Assembly: GCA_017619815.1 (NCBI GenBank) | Contig: JAFZRR010000034.1 | Coordinates: 1-6,668, forward strand | Direction of reading: 5' to 3' | From: Bacilli bacterium | GTDB taxonomy: Bacteria > Bacillota_I > Bacilli_A > RFN20 > CAG-826 | DNA: 6,668 nt | Part shown: piece by piece, positions 1-5,477 of the stretch | How the letters are laid out: every line of letters begins with the position of its first letter | Numbering within the stretch: position 1 is the first letter of the stretch | Notes under the pieces: generated by a model | What the model was told of the DNA's origin: nothing | Databases searched by the model: none | Seen by the model: only the letters and a program-made list of their open reading frames with translations | Program-made: the position numbers and the translations under genes

Positions 1-141
1 GTGGATAAAGAAATGAAATCTGGTGTTGATGGTATCTACGCTGGTGGAGATGTCCTTCCAAGAGATATTAGACAAATCTATTTAGCGGAACACGATGGTA
101 TGGTGGCCGCCAAATCGATAATCAATTATTTAAATAAATAA
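1..141 (+). CDS. trxB: Thioredoxin reductase, C-terminal end (partial)
   Basis: The frame is open from the first base to a TAA at 139-141, giving the last 46 residues of a flavoprotein; the 5' part lies outside the window. The piece contains GIYAGGDV, the form taken by the second FAD-binding motif (usually GIFAAGD) of the pyridine nucleotide-disulphide oxidoreductase class II family. It is followed by RQIYLAEHDGMVAA, matching the RQ...A..G..AA pattern that closes thioredoxin reductases. That enzyme passes electrons from NADPH through FAD to thioredoxin in the cytoplasm. The CxxC redox pair would lie upstream and cannot be seen, so a type-2 ferredoxin/flavodoxin-NADP reductase is possible. The position just before rapZ-whiA agrees with the trxB-yvcJ-whiA neighbourhood of Bacilli. 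A terminator overlaps its stop codon. Confidence 0.75.
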   Translation: MDKEMKSGVDGIYAGGDVLPRDIRQIYLAEHDGMVAAKSIINYLNK

Positions 142-163
142 GGTGCTAACAAGCGCCTTTTTT
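140..163 (+). terminator. Rho-independent terminator after trxB
   Basis: AAGGTGC (140-146) pairs with GCGCCTT (153-159) across a 6-base loop, with one G-U pair, and the right arm runs into six T's (158-163). The hairpin begins inside the trxB stop codon. Only about 30 bases separate it from rapZ, so any rapZ promoter must lie within or upstream of it, or rapZ depends on readthrough. Confidence 0.8.
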
Positions 164-166
164 GTT

Positions 167-180
167 ACACTTATAAGTGT
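167..180. repeat. 14-bp perfect palindrome upstream of rapZ
   Basis: ACACTTATAAGTGT is a perfect 14-base palindrome between the trxB terminator and the rapZ ribosome binding site. Its centre contains TATAA, so it could overlap a -10 element, but no convincing -35 is visible at the right distance. It could be an operator for a dimeric regulator. Function is not shown by the sequence. Confidence 0.4.
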
Positions 181-183
181 ATT

Positions 184-190
184 AGAGGAA
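184..190 (+). promoter_or_regulatory. Ribosome binding site deciding the rapZ start
   Basis: AGAGGAA contains GAGG at 185-188. The ATG at 197 lies 8 bases downstream, a normal spacing, whereas the in-frame ATG at 191 is only 2 bases away and the GTG at 143 lies inside the terminator hairpin. The site therefore favours translation from 197. Confidence 0.7.
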
Positions 191-196
191 ATGAGT

Positions 197-1048
197 ATGA
201 AAGAGTTAATCATCTTATCCGGTCCAAGTGGAAGCGGTGTCTCATCTAGTAAGTTTGTATTTGAAGAATTAGGCTACTACGTCATCGATAGTGCACCAAG
301 CAATGTGACTCAAGCATTATTGGATGAATGCGCCACAAACAATGACGCGAAAGGCTTTTGCCTTATGCCACGTATCAGTGGTGCCAAACAAGTCGTGGAT
401 GTTGCGAGAAAAGATAAGAGATTTAAAACCACATTCATTTTATTAACCACTGAGAAAGGCGAATTAATTAAAAGGTACGCGCTAAGCAGGCACGCGCACC
501 CACGTAGCATTATGCACAAGATGCCACTTGAAGATGCGATTAACCTTGATATTAAAGATGCTTTAGATTTAGTGGGTCTTGCGGATTATGAAATTGATAC
601 AACGAGATTAACCACAAAAGAATTAAGAATTAATTTATATAATAAATTAGAAAATAAAGAAAACGATAATATCACCAAGATTACTTTCGTATCCTTTGGA
701 TTAAAGAATGGTATCCCTGTGGGACTTGATGCGATGTTTGATGTTCGTTTAATTCCTAATCCATATTGGATTGCTCGACTTGCTCCACTTAATGGTGCGG
801 ATCAAGAAGTTATCGACTATATGTTATCTTTTGATGTCACAAATGATTTACTAAAGCAAATAGTGGATTATTTAGAATACTACATTCCAGAAATGCAAAA
901 GAACGGCCGCGCTAGTTACACAATTGGTATCGCTTGTAGTGGTGGCCAACATCGTTCCACATTTGTGGCCAATTATTTAAGAGATCACTTCAAAGATAGA
1001 TATAATGTCGAAGTCTATCACCGCGATTCACCAGAACTTAATAAATAA
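197..1048 (+). CDS. rapZ: RapZ/YvcJ family P-loop protein with degenerate Walker A
   Basis: The 283-residue product (start at 197, chosen from the GAGG site) matches the usual RapZ/YvcJ length of about 285-295. The C-terminal domain is well preserved: ITFVSFGLKNGIP (162-174), DVRLIPNPYW (182-191) and the GGQHRS motif (249-254), corresponding to GGKHRS in E. coli RapZ. That domain carries RNA binding in E. coli, where RapZ delivers the sRNA GlmZ to RNase E; in Bacillus the YvcJ role is less clear. The N-terminal nucleotide-binding domain is unusual. Its P-loop reads GPSGSGVS (9-16) where GxSGxGK[ST] is expected, so the phosphate-binding Lys is Val. The following VDNLP-like motif is IDSAP (30-34), and the Walker B-like LFLDA is ILLTT (81-85). 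The gene begins a compact set with whiA two bases downstream. Family assignment is firm; loss of ATPase activity is inferred. Confidence 0.9.
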   Translation: MKELIILSGPSGSGVSSSKFVFEELGYYVIDSAPSNVTQALLDECATNNDAKGFCLMPRISGAKQVVDVARKDKRFKTTFILLTTEKGELIKRYALSRHAHPRSIMHKMPLEDAINLDIKDALDLVGLADYEIDTTRLTTKELRINLYNKLENKENDNITKITFVSFGLKNGIPVGLDAMFDVRLIPNPYWIARLAPLNGADQEVIDYMLSFDVTNDLLKQIVDYLEYYIPEMQKNGRASYTIGIACSGGQHRSTFVANYLRDHFKDRYNVEVYHRDSPELNK

Positions 1049-1050
1049 AT

Positions 1051-2007
1051 ATGAGAAAACAATCATTTACTAGAGAAGTTAAAGAAGAACTATGTTCTAA
1101 CGAATATCCCTCTCAAGATCGTTTGAGAGCGCTTTTAGCAGCTTATATTCGTATCAATGGTTCCTTAGTGTTTAGAGATAAGAAATCTTATCTTTCTTTA
1201 TCTAGTGAAAACGCAAAGATATCCGCATTTATATATAAAATGCTCAGCGATATTTATAAATCTGACGCTAGACTCATCTATGAGACTAAGACCAATTTAG
1301 GTAAAAACCGTATCTATAGAATCGAAATCCAAGAAGCCAGCGAAACTATCTTAGAAGATTTAGATATTTCCTTTTTAGAAGGAAAAATCTCTAAGAATAT
1401 CGTTCGCAATGATGATACAATCTCTGGCTATTTAGCGGGCGCTTTCCTCGCAAGTGGTTCCGTCAATTCTCCAAGCACAAGCAATTATCATTTAGAAATC
1501 GCTTTAAATAGTGAGAACTATGCGAAGTGGTTATCAAAGTTATTTTCTAAATACCACAACAGTGATATTGAACCTAAAATCACCAAAAGAAGAGAACAAT
1601 TCGTTATCTATTTCAAAAAGAGTGATCAAATATCGAATTTTCTCATCATGATCGGCGCAGTCACTTCGTGTTTAGAATTTGAAGAAGCGAGAATGAATCG
1701 AGACTTAGTCAATTCCGCGAACCGTTTAACCAACATGGACACTGCGAACATGAAGAAGATTTATGAAACCGGTCTAAGACAAGTGGAAGAGATCAAAGTC
1801 ATTGATAAAGCTGTTGGTATTGAAAATATCACTAACGCAAAAGTGAGACTTCTTTGTTCCTTAAGACTAGAAAATGAATCCGCGTCTTTAAATGACCTAG
1901 CGGATTTAATGAGTGAAAGATTGGAAAAAGATATTACTAAAAGTAATATTAATCACTTGTTTAGAAGTATACACGAAATGTATTTGAGGTATAACGATGG
2001 ACGTTAA
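1051..2007 (+). CDS. whiA: WhiA-like DNA-binding protein (DUF199)
   Basis: The 318-residue protein has the WhiA length and architecture: an N-terminal degenerate LAGLIDADG homing-endonuclease-like domain followed by a C-terminal helix-turn-helix. Recognisable segments are the N-terminal start (FTREVKEEL, 6-14), GYLAGAFLASGSVNSP (126-141) with SNYHLEI (144-150), the conserved NSANRLTN...TANMKK block (221-236), GLRQVEEI (241-248), and the HTH region around 278-308 ending in ITKSNINHLFRSI. In Streptomyces WhiA is a sporulation regulator; in Bacilli it binds DNA and influences cell division and chromosome segregation without nuclease activity. The start lies 2 bases after the rapZ stop with no Shine-Dalgarno sequence visible, which suggests translational coupling. 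The yvcK/mgfK gene often found between these two in Bacilli is missing. The 3' end overlaps the next gene. Confidence 0.93.
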   Translation: MRKQSFTREVKEELCSNEYPSQDRLRALLAAYIRINGSLVFRDKKSYLSLSSENAKISAFIYKMLSDIYKSDARLIYETKTNLGKNRIYRIEIQEASETILEDLDISFLEGKISKNIVRNDDTISGYLAGAFLASGSVNSPSTSNYHLEIALNSENYAKWLSKLFSKYHNSDIEPKITKRREQFVIYFKKSDQISNFLIMIGAVTSCLEFEEARMNRDLVNSANRLTNMDTANMKKIYETGLRQVEEIKVIDKAVGIENITNAKVRLLCSLRLENESASLNDLADLMSERLEKDITKSNINHLFRSIHEMYLRYNDGR

Positions 2008-2215
2008 TAAACAATTAGGTAAAAGAATTAAATACCTCAGATCATTAGTGAAATGGTCACAAGAAGACTTAGCCTTAGAAGCGGGAATTAATAAAAATTA
2101 CCTCTCTGATTTAGAAAGAGGAGAGAGAAATCCAACGGTTAAGGTTTTAGAAAAGATTGCCAAAGCATTTGGCATTTCCTTAGAAGATTTATTTAAAGGC
2201 ATCCAGACTTTCTAG
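1997..2215 (+). CDS. Small XRE-family helix-turn-helix regulator
   Basis: This 72-residue protein is almost entirely one HTH_3/Cro-C1 domain (about residues 7-66). The core includes SQEDLALEAGINKNYLSDLE (21-40), followed by RGERNPTVKVLEKIAKAFGI (41-60). It resembles single-domain XRE regulators such as restriction-modification controller proteins and solo phage-type repressors, which bind DNA as dimers. No methylase or endonuclease gene lies nearby, so an R-M role is not supported. A GAGG at 1986-1989 sits 7 bases before the ATG. The gene overlaps the last 11 bases of whiA in another frame, so it is co-transcribed and likely coupled. It occupies the place where crh follows whiA in Bacillus. 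Its last codons form the left arm of a terminator. Its target is unknown; an inverted repeat over the downstream gapA promoter is one candidate. Confidence 0.85.
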   Translation: MDVNKQLGKRIKYLRSLVKWSQEDLALEAGINKNYLSDLERGERNPTVKVLEKIAKAFGISLEDLFKGIQTF

Positions 2216-2226
2216 GATGCTTTTTT
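2195..2226 (+). terminator. Terminator overlapping the end of the XRE gene
   Basis: AAAGGCATCC (2195-2204) pairs with GGATGCTTTT (2215-2224), a 10-bp stem with one G-U pair, followed by a T run to 2226. The left arm encodes the Lys-Gly-Ile of the repressor's C-terminus and the stop codon (2213-2215) touches the right arm. It ends the rapZ-whiA-XRE block. Confidence 0.85.
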
Positions 2227-2267
2227 CATAAAAAAAGCTATTATTTTTGCATTTTTATGCGTTTTTA

Positions 2268-2295
2268 TTGTAAAAAATAATGAATATAGTATAAA
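2268..2295 (+). promoter_or_regulatory. Promoter of the gapA-pgk-tpiA operon
   Basis: TTGTAA (2268-2273) and TATAAA (2290-2295) are separated by 16 bases, a reasonable housekeeping-sigma promoter. The expected start of transcription is near 2302, shortly before the strong ribosome binding site. Upstream DNA (2227-2267) is extremely A/T rich and could act as an UP-like region. The -10 lies inside an inverted repeat. Confidence 0.6.
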
Positions 2296-2301
2296 CTATA
2301 T
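2284..2301. repeat. 18-bp inverted repeat over the gapA -10 region
   Basis: ATATAGT (2284-2290) and ACTATAT (2295-2301) are perfect 7-base inverted arms around a 4-base centre (ATAA). The repeat covers the -10 hexamer and reaches the expected transcription start. This geometry would suit an operator for a dimeric repressor, though AT-rich sequence yields such repeats by chance more readily. Confidence 0.45.
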
Positions 2302-2310
2302 GCGCAAACA

Positions 2311-2317
2311 AAGGAGG
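2311..2317 (+). promoter_or_regulatory. Strong ribosome binding site of gapA
   Basis: AAGGAGG is a near-perfect anti-16S match, 11 bases before the ATG at 2329. It is the strongest Shine-Dalgarno in the window, fitting high expression of GAPDH. Confidence 0.85.
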
Positions 2318-2328
2318 ACATTTATTAC

Positions 2329-3402
2329 ATGTCAGTAAAAGTTGCAATTAACGGATTCGGTCGTATTGGCCGTTTAGCATTCAGACAAATGTTTGGAGCA
2401 AAAGGTTATGAAATCGTCGCAATCAACGATTTAACTTCTCCAAAGATGTTAGCTAACTTATTAAAATACGATACCGCTCAAGGTGGTTATGCCGGTGTCA
2501 TCGGTGAAGGCTTACACACTGTTTCAAGTAAAGAACCAGTCTTAGCAGAAGATGGCAAAACAGTCTTAGAACCAGGCTCAATCACAGTTGACGGAAAAGA
2601 AATTACCATCTATGCGATGCCAAAAGCAGAAGAACTCCCATGGGGCAAACTCGGTGTCGACGTCGTCTTAGAATGTACAGGTTTCTATTGTTCTAAAGAA
2701 AAATCAATGGCACACATCAGAGCAGGTGCAAAGAAAGTTATTATTTCCGCTCCTGCAGGAAAAGACTTACCAACCATCGTCTTCGGTGTTAACGAAAAGA
2801 CATTAACAAAAGACGATCAAGTCATCTCCGCTGCTAGCTGTACCACAAACTGCTTAGCCCCAATGGCCAAAGCATTAAATGATTTAGCTCCAATCCAATC
2901 TGGTATTATGAGCACAATCCACGCCTATACTGGTGACCAAATGATCTTAGATGGTCCACACAGAAAAGGTGACTTACGTAGAGCACGTGCTGGCGCAGCC
3001 AACATCGTTCCTAACTCTACAGGTGCTGCAAAAGCTATCGGCTTAGTCATTCCAGAATTAAATGGCAAATTAATCGGTAGTGCACAACGTGTCCCAGTCC
3101 CAACTGGTTCCACAACAATCTTAACAGCCGTTGTTAAATTTGATGGCGAATTAACCGCAGAAGTTATCAATGCTCACATGAAGAGTGTTGCTGACCAATC
3201 CTATGGTTATAACGAAGATCCAATCGTTTCTTCCGACGTTATCGGTATGAGATTTGGTTCTTTATTCGATGCTACACAAACAATGGTTTGCAAACTCGGT
3301 GAAGGTTTATACGAAGTCCAAGTCGTCTCTTGGTACGATAACGAAAATTCCTACACCAGCCAAATGGTTCGTACCATCAAATACTTCGCAGAAAATTGCT
3401 AA
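2329..3402 (+). CDS. gapA: NAD-dependent glyceraldehyde-3-phosphate dehydrogenase
   Basis: The 357-residue enzyme oxidises and phosphorylates glyceraldehyde-3-phosphate to 1,3-bisphosphoglycerate in cytoplasmic glycolysis. The Rossmann glycine motif is GFGRIGR (9-15). Asp34 in AINDLT, with the following LT, favours NAD over NADP. The active site SCTTNCLAP supplies nucleophile Cys171, and His198 lies in HAYTGDQ. The substrate-binding segment is RRARAGAANIVPNSTGAAKA (217-236), and the C-terminal block contains SWYDNENSY (334-342). It is about 20 residues longer than the usual 330-340; the excess lies around 61-83, between the KYDTAQG motif and ITVDGKEI, in the NAD-domain surface region. It has its own promoter and a very strong ribosome binding site. 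Codon choice is strongly biased (CCA, TTA, GAA, ATC), as expected for a highly expressed gene. It is followed by a hairpin before pgk. Confidence 0.97.
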   Translation: MSVKVAINGFGRIGRLAFRQMFGAKGYEIVAINDLTSPKMLANLLKYDTAQGGYAGVIGEGLHTVSSKEPVLAEDGKTVLEPGSITVDGKEITIYAMPKAEELPWGKLGVDVVLECTGFYCSKEKSMAHIRAGAKKVIISAPAGKDLPTIVFGVNEKTLTKDDQVISAASCTTNCLAPMAKALNDLAPIQSGIMSTIHAYTGDQMILDGPHRKGDLRRARAGAANIVPNSTGAAKAIGLVIPELNGKLIGSAQRVPVPTGSTTILTAVVKFDGELTAEVINAHMKSVADQSYGYNEDPIVSSDVIGMRFGSLFDATQTMVCKLGEGLYEVQVVSWYDNENSYTSQMVRTIKYFAENC

Positions 3403-3432
3403 GTGTTGGTGCTACATTAATTAATTAAAAAT

Positions 3433-3464
3433 TGGCACCTATGCTTGTTCATGGGTGCCATTTT
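3433..3464 (+). terminator. Hairpin between gapA and pgk (attenuator, partial terminator or stabiliser)
   Basis: TGGCACCTATG (3433-3443) pairs with CATGGGTGCCA (3450-3460), an 11-bp stem with one G-U pair and a CTTGTT loop. It is followed by only four T's (3461-3464), then ATAAAA. The weak T tract suggests a leaky terminator or a stabilising/processing hairpin within the operon. No separate pgk promoter is obvious between 3403 and 3470, so pgk would rely on readthrough. The pgk ribosome binding site AAGGAG (3471-3476) lies just beyond it. Confidence 0.65.
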
Positions 3465-3486
3465 ATAAAAAAGGAGAAAATTAACT

Positions 3487-4707
3487 ATGTTAACAGTTAA
3501 AGAATTGAACGCTAAAGGTTTACGCGTTGTCGTTCGTGTCGACTTTAACGTCCCACTCAAAGGTGGCGAAATCAGAGATGATAATCGTATCGTCGCTGCT
3601 CTTCCAACCATCAAAGAATTAATCGCTAAAGGTGCCAAAGTCATCTTAATGAGCCACTTAGGCAAAGTTAAACACAAAGAAGCACCAGAAGTGGTTGAAG
3701 AACAAAAGAAGAAAAACAATATGGCCCCAGTCGCCAAGAGATTAAGCGAATTATTAGGCCAAGAAGTCGTCTTCGTCCCAGTTACACGTGGTGAAGAATT
3801 AGAAAAAGCTGTCGCCGCTTTAAAAGATGGCCAAATCTTATTAATGCAAAATACCCGTTATGAAAAGGGTGAAGAAAAGAATGATCCTGAATTAGCCGCT
3901 ATTTGGGCTAACTTAGCAGATGCATTCGTTATGGATGCTTTCGGTAGTGCTCATAGAGCACATGCTTCCACACATGGTATTCCTTCTTTATTAAAAGAAG
4001 CTGGCAAACCAGTCGCAGTTGGCTACTTAGTGGAAAAAGAAGTTGCTAACTTAACAAGATGTGTTGATGTCAAAGCTGAAGATAGACCATATGTCGCAAT
4101 TTTAGGTGGTTTAAAAGTTTCCGATAAGATCAAAGTTATCGAATCCTTATTAGGCAAATGCGACAAGATCTTAATCGGTGGCGCTATGGCATTTACATTC
4201 AGTAAAGCTTTAGGCCACCCAACCGGTACATCCCCAGTTGAAGATGATCAATTAGACTACGCACGTGGTTGCTTAGCCAAAGCCAATGGCAAAATCGTCT
4301 TACCAGTCGATACAGTCGTCGGTGATGCCTTTGATCCAGCGGAAAGAACAACAATTTCTGTTTTAGATAATGTTGATGTCCCAGAAGGATTCCAAGGTTT
4401 AGATATCGGTCCAAAGACCAGAGAATTATTCGCAAAAGAAATCAGCCAAGCTAAGATGCTCTTCTGGAACGGCCCAATGGGTGTCTTCGAACAAGAAGAA
4501 TTCCAAAAAGGTACATTAGCCGTTTGTGAAGCTGTCGCCGCACTCGAAGGAAAAGCCTTCACCGTTTGTGGTGGTGGTGACTCCGCAGCCGCGATTAAAC
4601 AATTTGGCTTTGCCAAGAAGTTCTCACACGTTTCTACTGGTGGCGGTGCTTCCTTAGAAATGATCGAAAACGATGGCCACTTACCAGGCATCGATGTCCT
4701 CAAATAG
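3487..4707 (+). CDS. pgk: Phosphoglycerate kinase
   Basis: This enzyme transfers phosphate from 1,3-bisphosphoglycerate to ADP, making ATP in the cytoplasm. At 406 residues it is slightly longer than the common 390-400. The signature VRVDFNVPL (16-24) carries the substrate-binding residues. SHLGKVK (56-62) replaces the usual SHLGRPKG and is followed by a Glu/Lys-rich insertion to about 78, a form I associate with Mollicutes-type enzymes. The FVMDAFGSAHRAHAS segment (147-161), GGLKVSDK (207-214), WNGPMGVFE (327-335), GGGDSAAA (362-369) and STGGGASLE (383-391) mark the substrate and nucleotide sites. GGLKVSDK has Leu where Ala is usual, and LMQNTRY (119-125) has Gln and Tyr where ENxRF is common. 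AAGGAG lies 10 bases upstream of the ATG. The stop is 2 bases before tpiA. Confidence 0.97.
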   Translation: MLTVKELNAKGLRVVVRVDFNVPLKGGEIRDDNRIVAALPTIKELIAKGAKVILMSHLGKVKHKEAPEVVEEQKKKNNMAPVAKRLSELLGQEVVFVPVTRGEELEKAVAALKDGQILLMQNTRYEKGEEKNDPELAAIWANLADAFVMDAFGSAHRAHASTHGIPSLLKEAGKPVAVGYLVEKEVANLTRCVDVKAEDRPYVAILGGLKVSDKIKVIESLLGKCDKILIGGAMAFTFSKALGHPTGTSPVEDDQLDYARGCLAKANGKIVLPVDTVVGDAFDPAERTTISVLDNVDVPEGFQGLDIGPKTRELFAKEISQAKMLFWNGPMGVFEQEEFQKGTLAVCEAVAALEGKAFTVCGGGDSAAAIKQFGFAKKFSHVSTGGGASLEMIENDGHLPGIDVLK

Positions 4708-4709
4708 TT

Positions 4710-5465
4710 ATGAGAAGAAAACTTTTATTAGGCAACTGGAAAATGAATAAGACTTCCGCGGAAGCCAAACAGTTTGCTCTTGAAACAAAAGAACTTGTTG
4801 AATTAGCAAGTAAGAACAACATCGATATCGGTGTTGCTCCAACATACTTATCTTTAGCCGCGGTTAAAGAAAACGCGGATAAGAGAATGATTGTCGCCGC
4901 ACAAAACTGCCATTTTAACGACCATGGCGCGTTCACCGGTGAAATCTCTATTCCTATGCTTCAAGAATTCGGTATTGATTGGGTTCTTATCGGCCACTCT
5001 GAAAGAAGAGCTTATGATAATGAAACCAATTTAAAATGCCATGACAAGATTAAAGCTTTATTAGCTAACAAAATGGTTCCTGTCTATTGTGTTGGTGAAA
5101 CTTTAGATCAATTTGAAGCCGGAGAAACCAAAAAGGTGGTTTCCGAACAAGTTAAAGAAGGTCTTAAAGACTTTACCGCTGAAGAAGTGAAAGATTTAGT
5201 TATCGCTTATGAACCAGTTTGGTCCATCGGTACCGGTAAAAACGCTTCTACAGAAATCGCTCAAGATGTCTGTGGTTATATCCGTAGCATCTTAAGAGAA
5301 CTCTTCGGTAACGTTGCTGATGACATTCGTATCCTTTATGGTGGTAGTGTCAAACCAGAAAACATCAAAGCCTACTTATCTTGCCCAGATATTGATGGCG
5401 GCTTAGTCGGTGGAGCTTCTTTAAAGAAAGAATCTTACGAAGGATTATTAACTAATATTCTTTAA
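4710..5465 (+). CDS. tpiA: Triosephosphate isomerase
   Basis: The 251-residue enzyme interconverts dihydroxyacetone phosphate and glyceraldehyde-3-phosphate, feeding GAPDH encoded upstream. All catalytic residues are visible: Asn9 and Lys11 in GNWKMNK (8-14), His96 in IGHSERR (94-100), and Glu168 in AYEPVWSIGTGK (166-177), where Ser replaces the common Ala. Loop 6 follows from VWSIGTGK, and the phosphate-gripping motifs YGGSVKPEN and DGGLVGGASL close the barrel. Length is normal for a homodimeric TIM barrel. The ATG lies 2 bases after the pgk stop and no Shine-Dalgarno can be seen in the end of pgk, so translation is probably coupled to pgk by reinitiation. The order gapA-pgk-tpiA is common in Firmicutes glycolytic operons, but pgm and eno do not follow. 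Confidence 0.97.
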   Translation: MRRKLLLGNWKMNKTSAEAKQFALETKELVELASKNNIDIGVAPTYLSLAAVKENADKRMIVAAQNCHFNDHGAFTGEISIPMLQEFGIDWVLIGHSERRAYDNETNLKCHDKIKALLANKMVPVYCVGETLDQFEAGETKKVVSEQVKEGLKDFTAEEVKDLVIAYEPVWSIGTGKNASTEIAQDVCGYIRSILRELFGNVADDIRILYGGSVKPENIKAYLSCPDIDGGLVGGASLKKESYEGLLTNIL

Positions 5466-5477
5466 TAGGTAAAAACT

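Noticed and set aside
143..196. Upstream GTG (143) or ATG (191) as the rapZ start
   Set aside because: The GTG lies within the trxB terminator hairpin and the added residues match no RapZ N-terminus. The ATG at 191 is too close to the GAGG; the ATG at 197 has good spacing and gives the normal family start.
1997..2215. XRE protein as a restriction-modification controller or prophage repressor
   Set aside because: No methylase, endonuclease, integrase or phage gene nearby; the gene overlaps whiA within a core chromosomal block.
2249..2260. GCAT-TTTT-ATGC hairpin as a second terminator
   Set aside because: Only 4 bp in A/T-rich DNA, with a real terminator just upstream; likely chance.
3417..3428. 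TTAATTAATTAA palindrome as an operator
   Set aside because: Simple A/T repeat of TTAA units in a spacer of similar composition; no other support.
3417..3737. 106-codon minus-strand open frame
   Set aside because: Antisense to the gapA-pgk spacer and the start of pgk; crosses the hairpin and has no recognisable features.
4257..4703. 148-codon minus-strand open frame
   Set aside because: Antisense to a fully conserved part of pgk; no ribosome binding site or family resemblance.
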